Made by a program: the position numbers and the translations under genes. From Albidovulum denitrificans (GTDB lineage Bacteria > Pseudomonadota > Alphaproteobacteria > Rhodobacterales > Rhodobacteraceae), in NCBI RefSeq assembly GCF_002973535.1, contig NZ_PVEP01000005.1:186001-250000 (forward strand): a stretch of 64,000 nt of DNA. The letters run 5' to 3'. The notes under the pieces were generated by a model. The model ran no database searches, was not told where the DNA came from, and saw only the letters and a program-made list of their open reading frames with translations. Positions 43,655 to 51,689 of this stretch are shown here, in pieces. How positions within the stretch are numbered: position 1 is the stretch's first letter; the number at the start of each line of letters is the position of its first letter.

Positions 43655-43902
43655 AGAAGCCGATCGTCGTCGTCTCCGATCATGCCCTTGTCCGCTACAT
43701 CGAGCGGGTGCTGAAGATCGATGTGGAAACGCTCCGGCGCGAGATCGGCCGTCGTGTCGATCGCGGCGTCGAGATGGGCGTCACGGGCGTCGAGGTCGAC
43801 GGGTTCATCTACAAGCTTCAGGAGGGGCACGTCACCACCGTGCTGGAGGCCTCTCGCCCGGACCTTCGGTGCGGCCGTCAGCGGAAGGAGCGGCCGGAGT
43901 GA
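43651..43902 (+). CDS. Phage protein of unknown function (83 aa)
   Basis: SDHALVRYIERVLKIDVETLRREI followed by a small beta region, IYKLQEGHVTTVLEA, suggests a small alpha/beta domain; no family assigned. It overlaps gemA by 4 bp and the Mor-like gene by 1 bp. Confidence 0.55.
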   Translation: MKKPIVVVSDHALVRYIERVLKIDVETLRREIGRRVDRGVEMGVTGVEVDGFIYKLQEGHVTTVLEASRPDLRCGRQRKERPE

Positions 43903-44279
43903 TGGACGCGCTGCCAGGCATCGCCGGACAGATCGAGGAGGCGATCGGTCGCGAGTTGACCGAGCGGCTGTTGAAGCGCCGGGGCGGGACCGAGATCTCG
44001 ATCCCGAAGTTCGCGCGCGGCTCGATGCTGTCGGAGATCGTCGGGCTGCAGGCTACCGAGAAGATGATCCGTGAAATCGGACCCGGCCGGTTGAAGCTGC
44101 CCTGCGGCACGATGCGCGGCGCCAAGGCGCGCAAGGCCGAGGCGATCCGCATGCTGCGCGAGGGCGCCTCCGTCCCCCAGGTGGCGCTGGCCTGTGACCT
44201 CCATAGCCGCACGGTGCAGAGCTACCGCGCCGAGATGAGTGGCGGCGATGACCGGCAGATGGACCTGCCGTTTGAATAG
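43902..44279 (+). CDS. Mor-family transcription activator
   Basis: A 125-residue protein of the Mor/C family. It has EISIPKFARGSML in the dimerisation region and a C-terminal helix-turn-helix, AEAIRMLREGASVPQVALACDLHSRTVQSYR. In Mu, Mor activates the middle promoter, and its product C activates late genes. No separate C gene is obvious here, so this protein may drive the late region directly. Candidate targets are the shared motifs near 45014 and 53727. Confidence 0.8.
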   Translation: MDALPGIAGQIEEAIGRELTERLLKRRGGTEISIPKFARGSMLSEIVGLQATEKMIREIGPGRLKLPCGTMRGAKARKAEAIRMLREGASVPQVALACDLHSRTVQSYRAEMSGGDDRQMDLPFE

Positions 44280-44287
44280 GAGCCAAA

Positions 44288-44485
44288 ATGCGATTGTCAG
44301 ATGAAATCAGAGATGCCGTCATGCGCCATGATAAAGCATATCCCAATGGCAATTGGCGTTCGGTGAATGTTGAGCTTTCCGCTTTGTTCGTCCGTGCGGC
44401 TGAGATCCTGATTGGGGCGGGAATCGATCCCCTCCTATTGGGCAACGAGCGTCGCGCTGCCGTGCTCGAAAAGCTTGGTCACTGA
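44288..44485 (+). CDS. Small phage protein (65 aa)
   Basis: SDEIRDAVMRHDKAYPNG and LFVRAAEILIGAGIDPLLLG describe a small helical protein. No family is recognised. Its bases are less GC-rich than the neighbours. Confidence 0.45.
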   Translation: MRLSDEIRDAVMRHDKAYPNGNWRSVNVELSALFVRAAEILIGAGIDPLLLGNERRAAVLEKLGH

Positions 44486-44513
44486 GGTCTCTCCCGTATG
44501 GAGTTGGAAATCG

Positions 44514-44705
44514 ATGCGATACGACAGAAGGGCAGTCTGTCCCTACATTCGCGGTCTTGAACTCGCGGATACCAAAGGCTTTGCTGCTGGAACTGATCCG
44601 GCGTTTCGTGAGAGCGATTGCCCCTACAAACGCTACGAACACCGGAAAAGCTGGATCGAAGGATTTCGGCGCGCGCGCCAGTGTGATGTAAGGAGCGATC
44701 AATGA
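44514..44705 (+). CDS. Ribosome modulation factor (Rmf)-like protein
   Basis: A 63-residue basic protein matching the RMF pattern: KGFAAGTDPAFRESDCPYKR, then a RKSWIEGFRRAR end. In E. coli Rmf the equivalent is a repeated Gly-rich loop, CPY, then SQWLGGWREA. Rmf dimerises ribosomes in stationary phase. A phage copy might slow or tune host translation. The ATG at 44514 gives a family-like length. Confidence 0.75.
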   Translation: MRYDRRAVCPYIRGLELADTKGFAAGTDPAFRESDCPYKRYEHRKSWIEGFRRARQCDVRSDQ

Positions 44706-44938
44706 CGTCGACAGCTTGGGTGATGTACGACGACTTCGGTCATGACGGGTGCGGCGAGCCAATGGCAATCTGGTTGTCGAAACCATCGCCGGACGCTGTT
44801 CGCCATGCCAGAAAGAAGAACGGAGCGATCCACGATGTCGATGATCAGATGGCGCGTGAGGTCGTCGAAACCGGACAAGCCCAGCGCGGTTTTGGCTGGA
44901 CCATCTGCCTCGTTCAGCTCGAGATATCCGAGCCTTAA
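44702..44938 (+). CDS. Phage protein of unknown function (78 aa)
   Basis: A small protein, TAWVMYDDFGHDGCGEPMAI and NGAIHDVDDQMAREVVETG. No family assigned. Overlaps the Rmf-like gene by 4 bp and ends the early/middle block; a 141-bp gap follows. Confidence 0.45.
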   Translation: MTSTAWVMYDDFGHDGCGEPMAIWLSKPSPDAVRHARKKNGAIHDVDDQMAREVVETGQAQRGFGWTICLVQLEISEP

Positions 44939-44999
44939 AGTCCCCTTTGACAGCTGATCCATCCATCTGACAAAGTGCCTCGGCCGACCGGATCGGCTT

Positions 45000-45026
45000 C
45001 CCCCTGAAGACCTTCGGGGGCGATTT
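45000..45026 (+). promoter_or_regulatory. Hairpin with TCGGGGGCGATTT motif upstream of lysis genes
   Basis: CCCCC, then GAA-GACC-TTC, then GGGGG can form a hairpin (45000-45020) followed by CGATTT. The 13-mer TCGGGGGCGATTT (45014-45026) occurs again at 53727-53739, before the head operon. TCGTGCGA is also shared (45052-45059 and 53742-53749). This could be a middle terminator or a late activator site. Confidence 0.5.
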
Positions 45027-45079
45027 ATCCCCCCACCAAAGGTGATGTTCCTCGTGCGATCAACTCGAGGTGTATCCCT

Positions 45080-46000
45080 ATGGACATGGAGGTCAGCCAT
45101 GAAGGTCTGAGCTTTCTCGAACGGCATGAAGGCATTGTCCTGCGCGCCTACCGCGATGCCGTGGGCGTCCTGACCATCGGCGCGGGCCTGACCAAGGCCT
45201 CTGGCGTGGTAGATCCGAAGCCCGGCATGACGATCACGGCCGAGGAGGCGTCGCGCCTGCTGACGCTCGCCCTGCGGCGCAACTACGAACCGGCGGTGCG
45301 CTATGCCCTGAGCCGCTACGGGCAGGTCGATTGCGCCCAACATGAGTTCGACGGCGCGCTGAGCTTCCATTTCAACACCGGCGCCATCAAGCGCGCGAGC
45401 TGGGTCGATGCCTGGCACATGGACAATCGGAAGGGGGTTCGCGCGGGCCTTCTGAAGTGGGTCAAGGGCGGCGGCAAGGTCCTGCCCGGCCTGCAGCGCC
45501 GCCGCGCGGAAGAGGCCGATCTGATCCTCGACGGGACATACGGGTCGCAAACGGCGAAGCCGAAGCGCCGCCCCGGCATGGCCGTCATCACCTTGCGCCT
45601 GAGCGACGCCGAGCTGGCGGACGTCCGCAAGGCTTTGAAGACGCTCGGCTACGATCCCGGTCCCAATCCCGACTTCGTGGCCGAGGCCGCCGTCCGCGCG
45701 TTCCAGGAGCGCCATGCCCTGACCGTCGATGGCATCCTCGGCCGTGCCACGCTGACCACCCTGCAACGCCGCCTCGATGCCCGCACGAAGACCGGCACCG
45801 TTGCCGCCGCCGGTGGCGCTGGTGGTGCCGCGACGCAGGTGCCGGGCATCGGCATGGAGACCTCGGCGACGGCCGTTGGCGTCGTCCTGATCTGCGTCGC
45901 CATCGCTGGCCTCTATCTCGCCTGGACCTATCGCGACGTGGTCGCCGCGAAGATCCAGCGCTTCGCCCCGAAATCCGCAGCCTGGCTCAGGAGCAAGTGA
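45080..46000 (+). CDS. Endolysin: GH24 lysozyme, peptidoglycan-binding domain and C-terminal TM
   Basis: A 306-residue lysis enzyme. The GH24 triad is Glu17, Asp26 and Thr32, spaced as in T4 lysozyme (E11-D20-T26), within LERHEGIVLRAYRDAVGVLT. A peptidoglycan-binding domain follows at about residues 180-240 (LSDAELADVRKALKTLGYD, FQERHALTVDGILG). A C-terminal membrane helix (TAVGVVLICVAIAGLYLAW, about 262-284) and basic tail end the protein. It would cut the glycan backbone to free phage particles; the C-terminal helix is unusual. Confidence 0.9.
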   Translation: MDMEVSHEGLSFLERHEGIVLRAYRDAVGVLTIGAGLTKASGVVDPKPGMTITAEEASRLLTLALRRNYEPAVRYALSRYGQVDCAQHEFDGALSFHFNTGAIKRASWVDAWHMDNRKGVRAGLLKWVKGGGKVLPGLQRRRAEEADLILDGTYGSQTAKPKRRPGMAVITLRLSDAELADVRKALKTLGYDPGPNPDFVAEAAVRAFQERHALTVDGILGRATLTTLQRRLDARTKTGTVAAAGGAGGAATQVPGIGMETSATAVGVVLICVAIAGLYLAWTYRDVVAAKIQRFAPKSAAWLRSK

Positions 46001-46003
46001 CCC

Positions 46004-46261
46004 ATGACCAAGGGAGAATACCGCGTCGGCGTGACGTTCAACCCGTCCGGCGACGACCAGGTCGCCGAGATCAAGTCCGCCGCCGCCCGCCTGATCGACC
46101 TGATCGAGGGGATCGCGACACATTCGACGTCCCGCGTGGCGATCGATGACGAGGCCAGCCGCGAGCGCGGTCGGCTGAAGGCGCTGGCCCAGACCGCCAC
46201 CGAAGAGGCGGCGATGTGGGCCGTGAAGGCCGCCACGAAACCGAACCGGAAGGAGGCCTGA
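46004..46261 (+). CDS. Acb2/Tad1-like small protein (anti-defence candidate)
   Basis: An 85-residue protein with NPSGDDQVAEIKSAAARLID at the front and ALAQTATEEAAMWAVKAA at the back. This resembles the helical hairpin family that includes Acb2, which binds and sequesters the cyclic nucleotides used by CBASS immunity. The match is by remembered pattern, so confidence is moderate. It sits between the endolysin and holin genes, where anti-defence and accessory genes are often found. Confidence 0.6.
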   Translation: MTKGEYRVGVTFNPSGDDQVAEIKSAAARLIDLIEGIATHSTSRVAIDDEASRERGRLKALAQTATEEAAMWAVKAATKPNRKEA

Positions 46262-46262
46262 C

Positions 46263-46775
46263 ATGGTGCCTGCCCTCATCGCGCTGGCCGCCCAGGTCGG
46301 CGTCCCCATCATCCGCGACATCCTCGCCCGCAAGATCGGTGAGGGGAATGCACAGCTGGCCACCGACGTGATCGGCGTCGTCGCCCGCCACGCCGGTGTT
46401 GCGCCCGACCAGCTCGAGCAGCTGGCGGTCGATGAGCCGGGCAAGGTGATGACCGCCATGGTCGCCGCCGAGCCGGAGGTGGCGGAGCTTGTGCCGCTTT
46501 ACATGGCCGAGCTTGCGGCCCGGCAGGAGACCTACCGCATGGAGGCTGAGGACCCGCTCTGGGCGCGCGCCTGGCGCCCGCTCGGCATGTACGGTCTCGG
46601 GTTCATCTGGCTGTGGAACCTCGTGATCCTGCACGTCGCCAACGCGATCTGGAAGACCGCCCTGCCGCCTACCGACCTCGGGATCCTCCTGCAGCTCAGC
46701 GCGCTTTATATGTCGCTCTACATGGGCGGACACACCGCGAAAGACCTGATGGCCAAATGGACGGGGCGCCGCTGA
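46263..46775 (+). CDS. Holin of the GTA 3TM type
   Basis: A 170-residue membrane protein of the 3TM holin family used by gene-transfer agents and rhodobacterial phages. The N-terminus is a helical ALAAQVGVPIIRDILARKIG segment; the conserved block is EDPLWARAWRPLGMYGLGF, followed by membrane helices including LGFIWLWNLVILHVAN and LQLSALYMSLYMGG. It would let the endolysin out or depolarise the membrane at lysis. Confidence 0.85.
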   Translation: MVPALIALAAQVGVPIIRDILARKIGEGNAQLATDVIGVVARHAGVAPDQLEQLAVDEPGKVMTAMVAAEPEVAELVPLYMAELAARQETYRMEAEDPLWARAWRPLGMYGLGFIWLWNLVILHVANAIWKTALPPTDLGILLQLSALYMSLYMGGHTAKDLMAKWTGRR

Positions 46776-47140
46776 TGGGTGCCGAAGTCCTCAATATCTC
46801 GCCCTTCGTCGTCTGGGTCATCGCGCTTTCGCAGCTGCTGACCTTCGGCCTGACGGTCTGGAACCTGATGGCATCTGGCAGCCGCACGAACGCCAAGTCG
46901 ATCGAACAGAACCGGATCCGCATCGACAGCCACGAGGCGCGTCTGTCCTCGGTCGAGCAGACCCTGACGGGCATGCCTGGGCGCGAGGACGTCCACAAGA
47001 TGCAGCTCTCGATCACAGAGCTTGGCGGATATCTGCGCGAGATGCGCGCCGAGATGAAGGGCACGAGCGAGATCATCAAGCGCATCGAGTTCTCCGTCGA
47101 CCGCCACGAGAGCCACCTCCTCGATGGAGCCAAACGATGA
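46775..47140 (+). CDS. DUF2730-family protein (Mu gp25-like)
   Basis: A 121-residue protein with an N-terminal membrane helix (FVVWVIALSQLLTFGLTVWN) and a long coiled coil (SIEQNRIRIDSHEARLSSVE and later IIKRIEFSVDRHESHL). This architecture and position match Mu gp25/DUF2730; role not established. Overlaps holin by 1 bp and the next gene by 4 bp. Confidence 0.8.
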   Translation: MGAEVLNISPFVVWVIALSQLLTFGLTVWNLMASGSRTNAKSIEQNRIRIDSHEARLSSVEQTLTGMPGREDVHKMQLSITELGGYLREMRAEMKGTSEIIKRIEFSVDRHESHLLDGAKR

Positions 47141-47436
47141 CCGACTACGCCGAAACCGTCCGCCAGCACCGCCGCCTCGCGATCCTGCGCCATCTGGAAG
47201 AGGTGCCGGACTACACCTCGAACAGCTCGATCCTGCAGGGTGTCCTTCAGGGGCTTGGCCTGCCGTCATCGAGCGACCAGGTCGTGACCGATCTTGCCTG
47301 GCTGAAGGAGCAGGGGTTCATCGACGTGACCGGGTCGCAGGACTTCTCGGTCGTCAGCGCGACGCGGCGCGGTGTGGAGATCGCGCGCGGCATGGCCACG
47401 CATCCCGACATCCAGCGCCCCCGGCCGAGGCGCTGA
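47137..47436 (+). CDS. Winged-helix protein (Mu gp26-like)
   Basis: A 99-residue winged-helix protein of the VpaChn25_0724 type found at this place in Mu-like phages. It reads LAILRHLEEVPDYTSNSSIL, then VVTDLAWLKEQGFIDVTGS. Function is unknown; it may regulate or support packaging. Confidence 0.75.
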   Translation: MTDYAETVRQHRRLAILRHLEEVPDYTSNSSILQGVLQGLGLPSSSDQVVTDLAWLKEQGFIDVTGSQDFSVVSATRRGVEIARGMATHPDIQRPRPRR

Positions 47437-47437
47437 C

Positions 47438-47977
47438 ATGCCCAGCCCCCGCAAGGTCGATCTACTGCCCGAGGAGCTGCGCGAGTGGCTCGAAGAGGCG
47501 CTGCGCAAGAGCGGCTTCGGCGACTACGTTGCCATCGCCGAGGAGCTGAACTGGAAGCTTGAAGAAGCCGGGCTGGAGCTCCGCATCCAGAAATCCGCGC
47601 TGCAGGAGTTCGGCGTCCAGTATGCCGAGTTCGTCAAGGTGCAGAAGGCGGCCGACGCCTGGGCGAAGGAGTGGATGACCGAGCAGGGGATCGGCGACGA
47701 GGCCAAGCGTCACAACATCCTCTTCCAGATGATCACCGCTCTCGCCTTCAAGGTCATGCAAGCCCAGATGGCCAAGACCGGAGACGAGATCGATCCGAAG
47801 GAGCTGCATTTCCTCGGCCGCATGATGAAGGACATCATGCAGTCGTCGGGGATCCGCGAGCAATTGATGGATGCCGAGCAGAAGCGGCTCGACGCGAAAC
47901 TCGTTCTGGCCACCGAAAACGGCGAAATCACAGAGGACTTCCGTGTCAAGGCCCGCCAGATCTTGGGGTTTGCGTGA
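47438..47977 (+). CDS. DUF3486-family protein (Mu gp27-like), probable terminase small subunit
   Basis: A 179-residue helical protein starting SPRKVDLLPEELREWLEEAL, with the family's helical middle (GDYVAIAEELNWKLEEAGLE). Mu gp27-type proteins are considered the small terminase subunit, which recognises phage DNA for packaging. It lies upstream of the large terminase. The next gene's ATG starts on the last base of its TGA (TGATGG). Confidence 0.82.
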   Translation: MPSPRKVDLLPEELREWLEEALRKSGFGDYVAIAEELNWKLEEAGLELRIQKSALQEFGVQYAEFVKVQKAADAWAKEWMTEQGIGDEAKRHNILFQMITALAFKVMQAQMAKTGDEIDPKELHFLGRMMKDIMQSSGIREQLMDAEQKRLDAKLVLATENGEITEDFRVKARQILGFA

Positions 47978-48213
47978 TGGCGTTCCGGTGGGTGGACACT
48001 AATGGCAAGAAGGGACGCGATTTCGCGACCACGCGTGCAGCTAGGGAGGACGCGATCAGGGAGGCGCGTCGTCGGGGAGGCGTGTCGGTTTCGCGAGCGG
48101 CCCGGCCTCTGGACAGCGATCTAGAAGCCACTCTGTGGAAGGCCCTTTCCGACATCGGCTGGCACATCGAATTCGGCCTAGGAATTGGTGGACATCTCGA
48201 TGCCGCGCGGTGA
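47977..48213 (+). CDS. Phage protein of unknown function (78 aa)
   Basis: A basic N-terminal half (DTNGKKGRDFATTRAARED and AIREARRRGGVSV) and an acidic-hydrophobic end (DLEATLWKALSDIGWHIEFG). No recognised family. Inserted between the terminase genes. Confidence 0.5.
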   Translation: MAFRWVDTNGKKGRDFATTRAAREDAIREARRRGGVSVSRAARPLDSDLEATLWKALSDIGWHIEFGLGIGGHLDAAR

Positions 48214-48418
48214 ACCCATGAAACACCTCGCCGACGAACACGCCGAGATCGGGCGCCTCGTCCTCGCCGCCAACCTGAACTTCAAGATCAGGCCGCTGCG
48301 CACGATCCTTGCCGCGTTCCTCTTCGGGCGCCGGGAGCGGATCGAGCATCTCGGCCGCCGGTTCTCGATCGCGCATTGGCGCGGGCTGCCGTACCTGATG
48401 TCGATCCGGGAGCTCTGA
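48200..48418 (+). CDS. Phage protein of unknown function (72 aa)
   Basis: A basic, helical small protein (HLADEHAEIGRLVLAANLNF and LRTILAAFLFGRRERIEHLG). ATG 48200 is preferred, with GGTGGA ahead; ATG 48218 and TTG 48185 are alternatives. No family known. Confidence 0.45.
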   Translation: MPRGEPMKHLADEHAEIGRLVLAANLNFKIRPLRTILAAFLFGRRERIEHLGRRFSIAHWRGLPYLMSIREL

Positions 48419-48421
48419 CCC

Positions 48422-49888
48422 ATGTCGGCGCTCGCCCCGGACAGCCCGATCATCAACTTCCTGCCCTATCAGCGGGCGTGGATCGCGGACCAGTCGCGCT
48501 TCAAGATCGGCATGTTCACGCGCCGTGGCGGCAAGACCTTTGGCAGCTGCGGCGAGATCGTGGCCGATTGCACCCAGGCGGAGATCGACGGGCGCAAGAC
48601 GCGCTGGACGATCCTCTCGCGCTCGGAGAACACCGCCAAGGAGGCGATGGAAGATGCGCTGAAGCCGATGACGCGCGCCTATTACGAGGTGCTGCGCGGC
48701 CTGTCGCGTGGAGGCCAGCCGGTGTTCGAGGAGGGCCAGTTCCACGTCCCGGCGCATTCCCGAGAGGTGACGCAAGGTGACCGCGTCTACATGGTCGATG
48801 TGCCGGAGGCGAGCTACAAGACCCACGAGGTGCGGTTTCCGGGCGGCAGCCGGGTCACGGCGCTGTCGGCGTCGCCCGACGCGGCGCGTGGCTTCGGCGG
48901 CAACCTGCTCCTCGACGAATTCGCCTTCCATGCCGACAGCCGTCGGATCTGGGGATCGGCCTTTCCGGTCGCCGCGCGGGGCGGTCACAAGATCCGCGTG
49001 ATCTCGACCCCGAACGGCAAGGGCAACATGTTCTTCCAGCTGATGACGGCCGAGGGCTCCAACTGGTCCCGCCATCACGTCGATATTTACGAGGCCGTTA
49101 AACAGGGCCTTGATGTCGATATTGAAGAGCTGCGGAAGGGTATCGCCGACGAGGATGCCTGGGCGCAGGAATTCGAGCTGCAGTGGCTCGATGCCGCATC
49201 GGCCTGGCTCGACTACGACCTGATCTCCGCCTGCGAACATGCCGCCGCCGGGATGAAGGAGCACTATCAGGGCGGGCCGTGTTTCGTTGGCGTCGACATC
49301 GCGGCCCGCAACGACCTCTTCGTCATCGTCGTGCTTGAGGCGGTGGGCGATGTTCTCTGGGTGCGCGAGATCATCGCGAAGCGCCGGATCTCGTTCCAGG
49401 AGCAGGACCGGCTTCTGGACGAGGTGTTCCGCCGGTACCGCGTGGTCCGCTGCCGCATGGACCAGACCGGCATGGGCGAAAAGCCGGTCGAGGATGCCAA
49501 GCGCCGCCACGGTCAGGTCCGGGTCGAGGGGGTTCTCTTTACCTCTCCCGCGCGGCTGGAGCTTGCGACCGATCTGAAGGAATCGATGCAGGACCGGAAG
49601 ACCCGGATCCCGGCGGGCGATCCGGTGTTGCGCGCCGACCTTCATGCGATCCGCAGTCAGGTCGGCGTGACCGGCATTCGCCGCCTCATCGCCGACAGCG
49701 ACACGGACGGCCACGCGGACCGCTTTTGGGCTATGGCGCTTGCCGTCTCGGCCGGGACGAGCCCCGCGCAGGACTATGAATATCGGGGTCTCAATTCGTC
49801 CGGTCAGGGCGACGGCCCCGATGACGGGTCAGAAGATCGCGGCTGGTGGCGCAGTCCGGCCGGTGCCGCGATCCGGGGGAGCATCTGA
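48422..49888 (+). CDS. Terminase large subunit (Mu gp28-like)
   Basis: A 488-residue DNA packaging motor. The ATPase has an unusual Walker A, RRGGKT (residues 34-39), and Walker B LLLDEF with Asp165 and Glu166. The nuclease domain has Asp292 in VGVDIAARNDLF and an acid-rich later block. It pumps headfuls of DNA into the capsid and cuts it, taking host DNA at the ends in Mu. The stop overlaps the start of the antitoxin-like gene. Confidence 0.93.
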   Translation: MSALAPDSPIINFLPYQRAWIADQSRFKIGMFTRRGGKTFGSCGEIVADCTQAEIDGRKTRWTILSRSENTAKEAMEDALKPMTRAYYEVLRGLSRGGQPVFEEGQFHVPAHSREVTQGDRVYMVDVPEASYKTHEVRFPGGSRVTALSASPDAARGFGGNLLLDEFAFHADSRRIWGSAFPVAARGGHKIRVISTPNGKGNMFFQLMTAEGSNWSRHHVDIYEAVKQGLDVDIEELRKGIADEDAWAQEFELQWLDAASAWLDYDLISACEHAAAGMKEHYQGGPCFVGVDIAARNDLFVIVVLEAVGDVLWVREIIAKRRISFQEQDRLLDEVFRRYRVVRCRMDQTGMGEKPVEDAKRRHGQVRVEGVLFTSPARLELATDLKESMQDRKTRIPAGDPVLRADLHAIRSQVGVTGIRRLIADSDTDGHADRFWAMALAVSAGTSPAQDYEYRGLNSSGQGDGPDDGSEDRGWWRSPAGAAIRGSI

Positions 49889-50076
49889 TGAAGCCCGATC
49901 GCCGCCCCGTCCGTCAGCGTCTCGCGGAGTTCTACACTGAGCCTGAAATCGAGGTTTGGTTGACCAGACCGCACCCGCAGCTTGCAGGCAGGTCTGCCGC
50001 CGAAATGGTGAGCGCGGGTGAAGTGGAGGTGGTCCATGAAATCATAGATCGGCTCGATGCCGGAGGATACCTGTAA
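49888..50076 (+). CDS. Free-standing MbcA/ParS/Xre-type antitoxin domain
   Basis: A 62-residue protein, with AEFYTEPEIEVWLTRPHPQL, then GRSAAEMVSAGEVEVVHEII and DRLDAGGYL. This matches the toxin-binding (DUF2384) domain normally at the C-terminus of antitoxins paired with RES-type toxins. No RES toxin gene is beside it, and the DNA-binding half is missing. Both junctions overlap (ATGA and 1 bp). Confidence 0.72.
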   Translation: MKPDRRPVRQRLAEFYTEPEIEVWLTRPHPQLAGRSAAEMVSAGEVEVVHEIIDRLDAGGYL

Positions 50077-51689
50077 TGGCTACACCCACTCTCCTCGACC
50101 GCTGGGGCAACCCCGTTTCCCGAAAGCAGCTGGCAGATGAGGTCGCCGTTCCGACCCTGACGGGCATTCGCTCGCCCCTGTCGGGATACCCTGCCGATGG
50201 CCTCAACCCGCTGCGCCTGGCGGCGATCCTGCGCGATGCCGATGCCGGTGACACGGTGCGCTATCTGGAGCTGGCCGAGACGATCGAGGAGCGGGATCCG
50301 CATTACCTCGGCGTCCTCGGTACCCGGCGCCGCTCCGTCAGCCAGATCGACGTGTCGGTCGAGGCGGCCTCCGATGATCCGAAGGACGTAAAAATCGCGG
50401 ACATGATCCGCGACTGGCTGCGCCGCGACGAGCTGACCGAGGAGCTCTTCGATATCCTCGACTGCATCGGGAAGGGCTATTCCTTCACCGAGATCATCTG
50501 GGACACGTCCGAGGGCCAGTGGATGCCGGAGCGGCTGGAATACCGCGATCCGCGCTGGTTCCGCTTCGACCGGACGAACCTCGCCACACCCCTTCTTCTG
50601 AGCGAACACGGGCAGGAGGAACCCCTTCCTGCCTTCAAGTTCATCTTCGCCTCGATCAAGGCGAAGTCCGGGCTGGTCCTGCGCTCCGGCCTCGCCCGCG
50701 CGGCCGCCTGGGCATGGATGTTCAAGGCGTTCACCCAGCGCGACTGGGCGATCTTCACGCAGACCTATGGCCAGCCCCTGCGTCTCGGCAAGTTCGGGCC
50801 GAACGCCAGCGATGAGGACAAGAACATCCTCTTCAGGGCGGTTGCGAACATCGCTGGCGATTGCGCGGCGATCATCCCGGAAGGCATGGAGATCGAGTTC
50901 GTCGAGACCAAGTCGGTCGGCCAGACCTCGGATCTCTACGAGCGCCGAGCCGACTGGCTCGACAAGCAGATCTCGAAGGCCGTCCTCGGGCAGACCGCCA
51001 CCACCGATGCCGTCACCGGCGGCCTCGGGTCTGGCAAGGAGCACCGGCAGGTCCAGGAGGACATCGAGCGGGCCGATGCGCGCGCTCTCTCGGCGATCCT
51101 GAACCGCGACCTGATCCGGCCCTGGGTCGATCTCGAGTTCGGTCCGCAGAAGCGCTATCCGCGCCTGGTCATTGCCCGTCCCGAGAAGGAAGACCTGAAG
51201 GGCCTTGTCGATGCCGTCGTAAGGCTCGTGCCCCTCGGCATGCGGGTCGAGCAGAGCGAGATGCGTGACCGGCTCGGCCTCTCCGATCCCGGCAAGGATG
51301 CGGAGCTTCTCGGGCAGCCGAAGGCGGCGGAGCCGCCGGTTGCCGATCCGAACGCGCCACCGGCCGCGAAACCGGACGCCACGGCCGATCCAAAACAGGC
51401 CGATCCGGGCGCGGTCGAGGCGCCCCAGAGTGCCGGGGTGACGACGGGCGCGGATCCCGTCGATCTCATCACCGAACGTCTTGCGGGCGAAGGCGGCCCG
51501 GCCGTCGGCAAGATGCTCGGCCAGATCGAGGCGATGCTGGGTGCCGCCGGGTCTCTGGATGAGTTCCGCGTCATGCTGCGGGAGGCCTATCCGAACCTCG
51601 ACGACGGGCCGCTGACGGAGGCGCTGGCCGACGGTCTTCTGGCGGCCGAGCTCGCCGGGCGGGCAAGCGCGGAGGAGGACAGTGCCTGA
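50076..51689 (+). CDS. Portal protein (DUF935, Mu gp29-like)
   Basis: A 537-residue head-vertex portal. It contains DPHYLGVLGTRRRSVSQID, FDILDCIGKGYSFTEIIWD and AIFTQTYGQPLRLGKFG, all family-typical. The C-terminal 130 residues are low-complexity (Ala, Pro, Asp rich) and then helical. It forms the DNA channel and binds the terminase. Overlaps the MuF gene by 8 bp. Confidence 0.93.
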   Translation: MATPTLLDRWGNPVSRKQLADEVAVPTLTGIRSPLSGYPADGLNPLRLAAILRDADAGDTVRYLELAETIEERDPHYLGVLGTRRRSVSQIDVSVEAASDDPKDVKIADMIRDWLRRDELTEELFDILDCIGKGYSFTEIIWDTSEGQWMPERLEYRDPRWFRFDRTNLATPLLLSEHGQEEPLPAFKFIFASIKAKSGLVLRSGLARAAAWAWMFKAFTQRDWAIFTQTYGQPLRLGKFGPNASDEDKNILFRAVANIAGDCAAIIPEGMEIEFVETKSVGQTSDLYERRADWLDKQISKAVLGQTATTDAVTGGLGSGKEHRQVQEDIERADARALSAILNRDLIRPWVDLEFGPQKRYPRLVIARPEKEDLKGLVDAVVRLVPLGMRVEQSEMRDRLGLSDPGKDAELLGQPKAAEPPVADPNAPPAAKPDATADPKQADPGAVEAPQSAGVTTGADPVDLITERLAGEGGPAVGKMLGQIEAMLGAAGSLDEFRVMLREAYPNLDDGPLTEALADGLLAAELAGRASAEEDSA

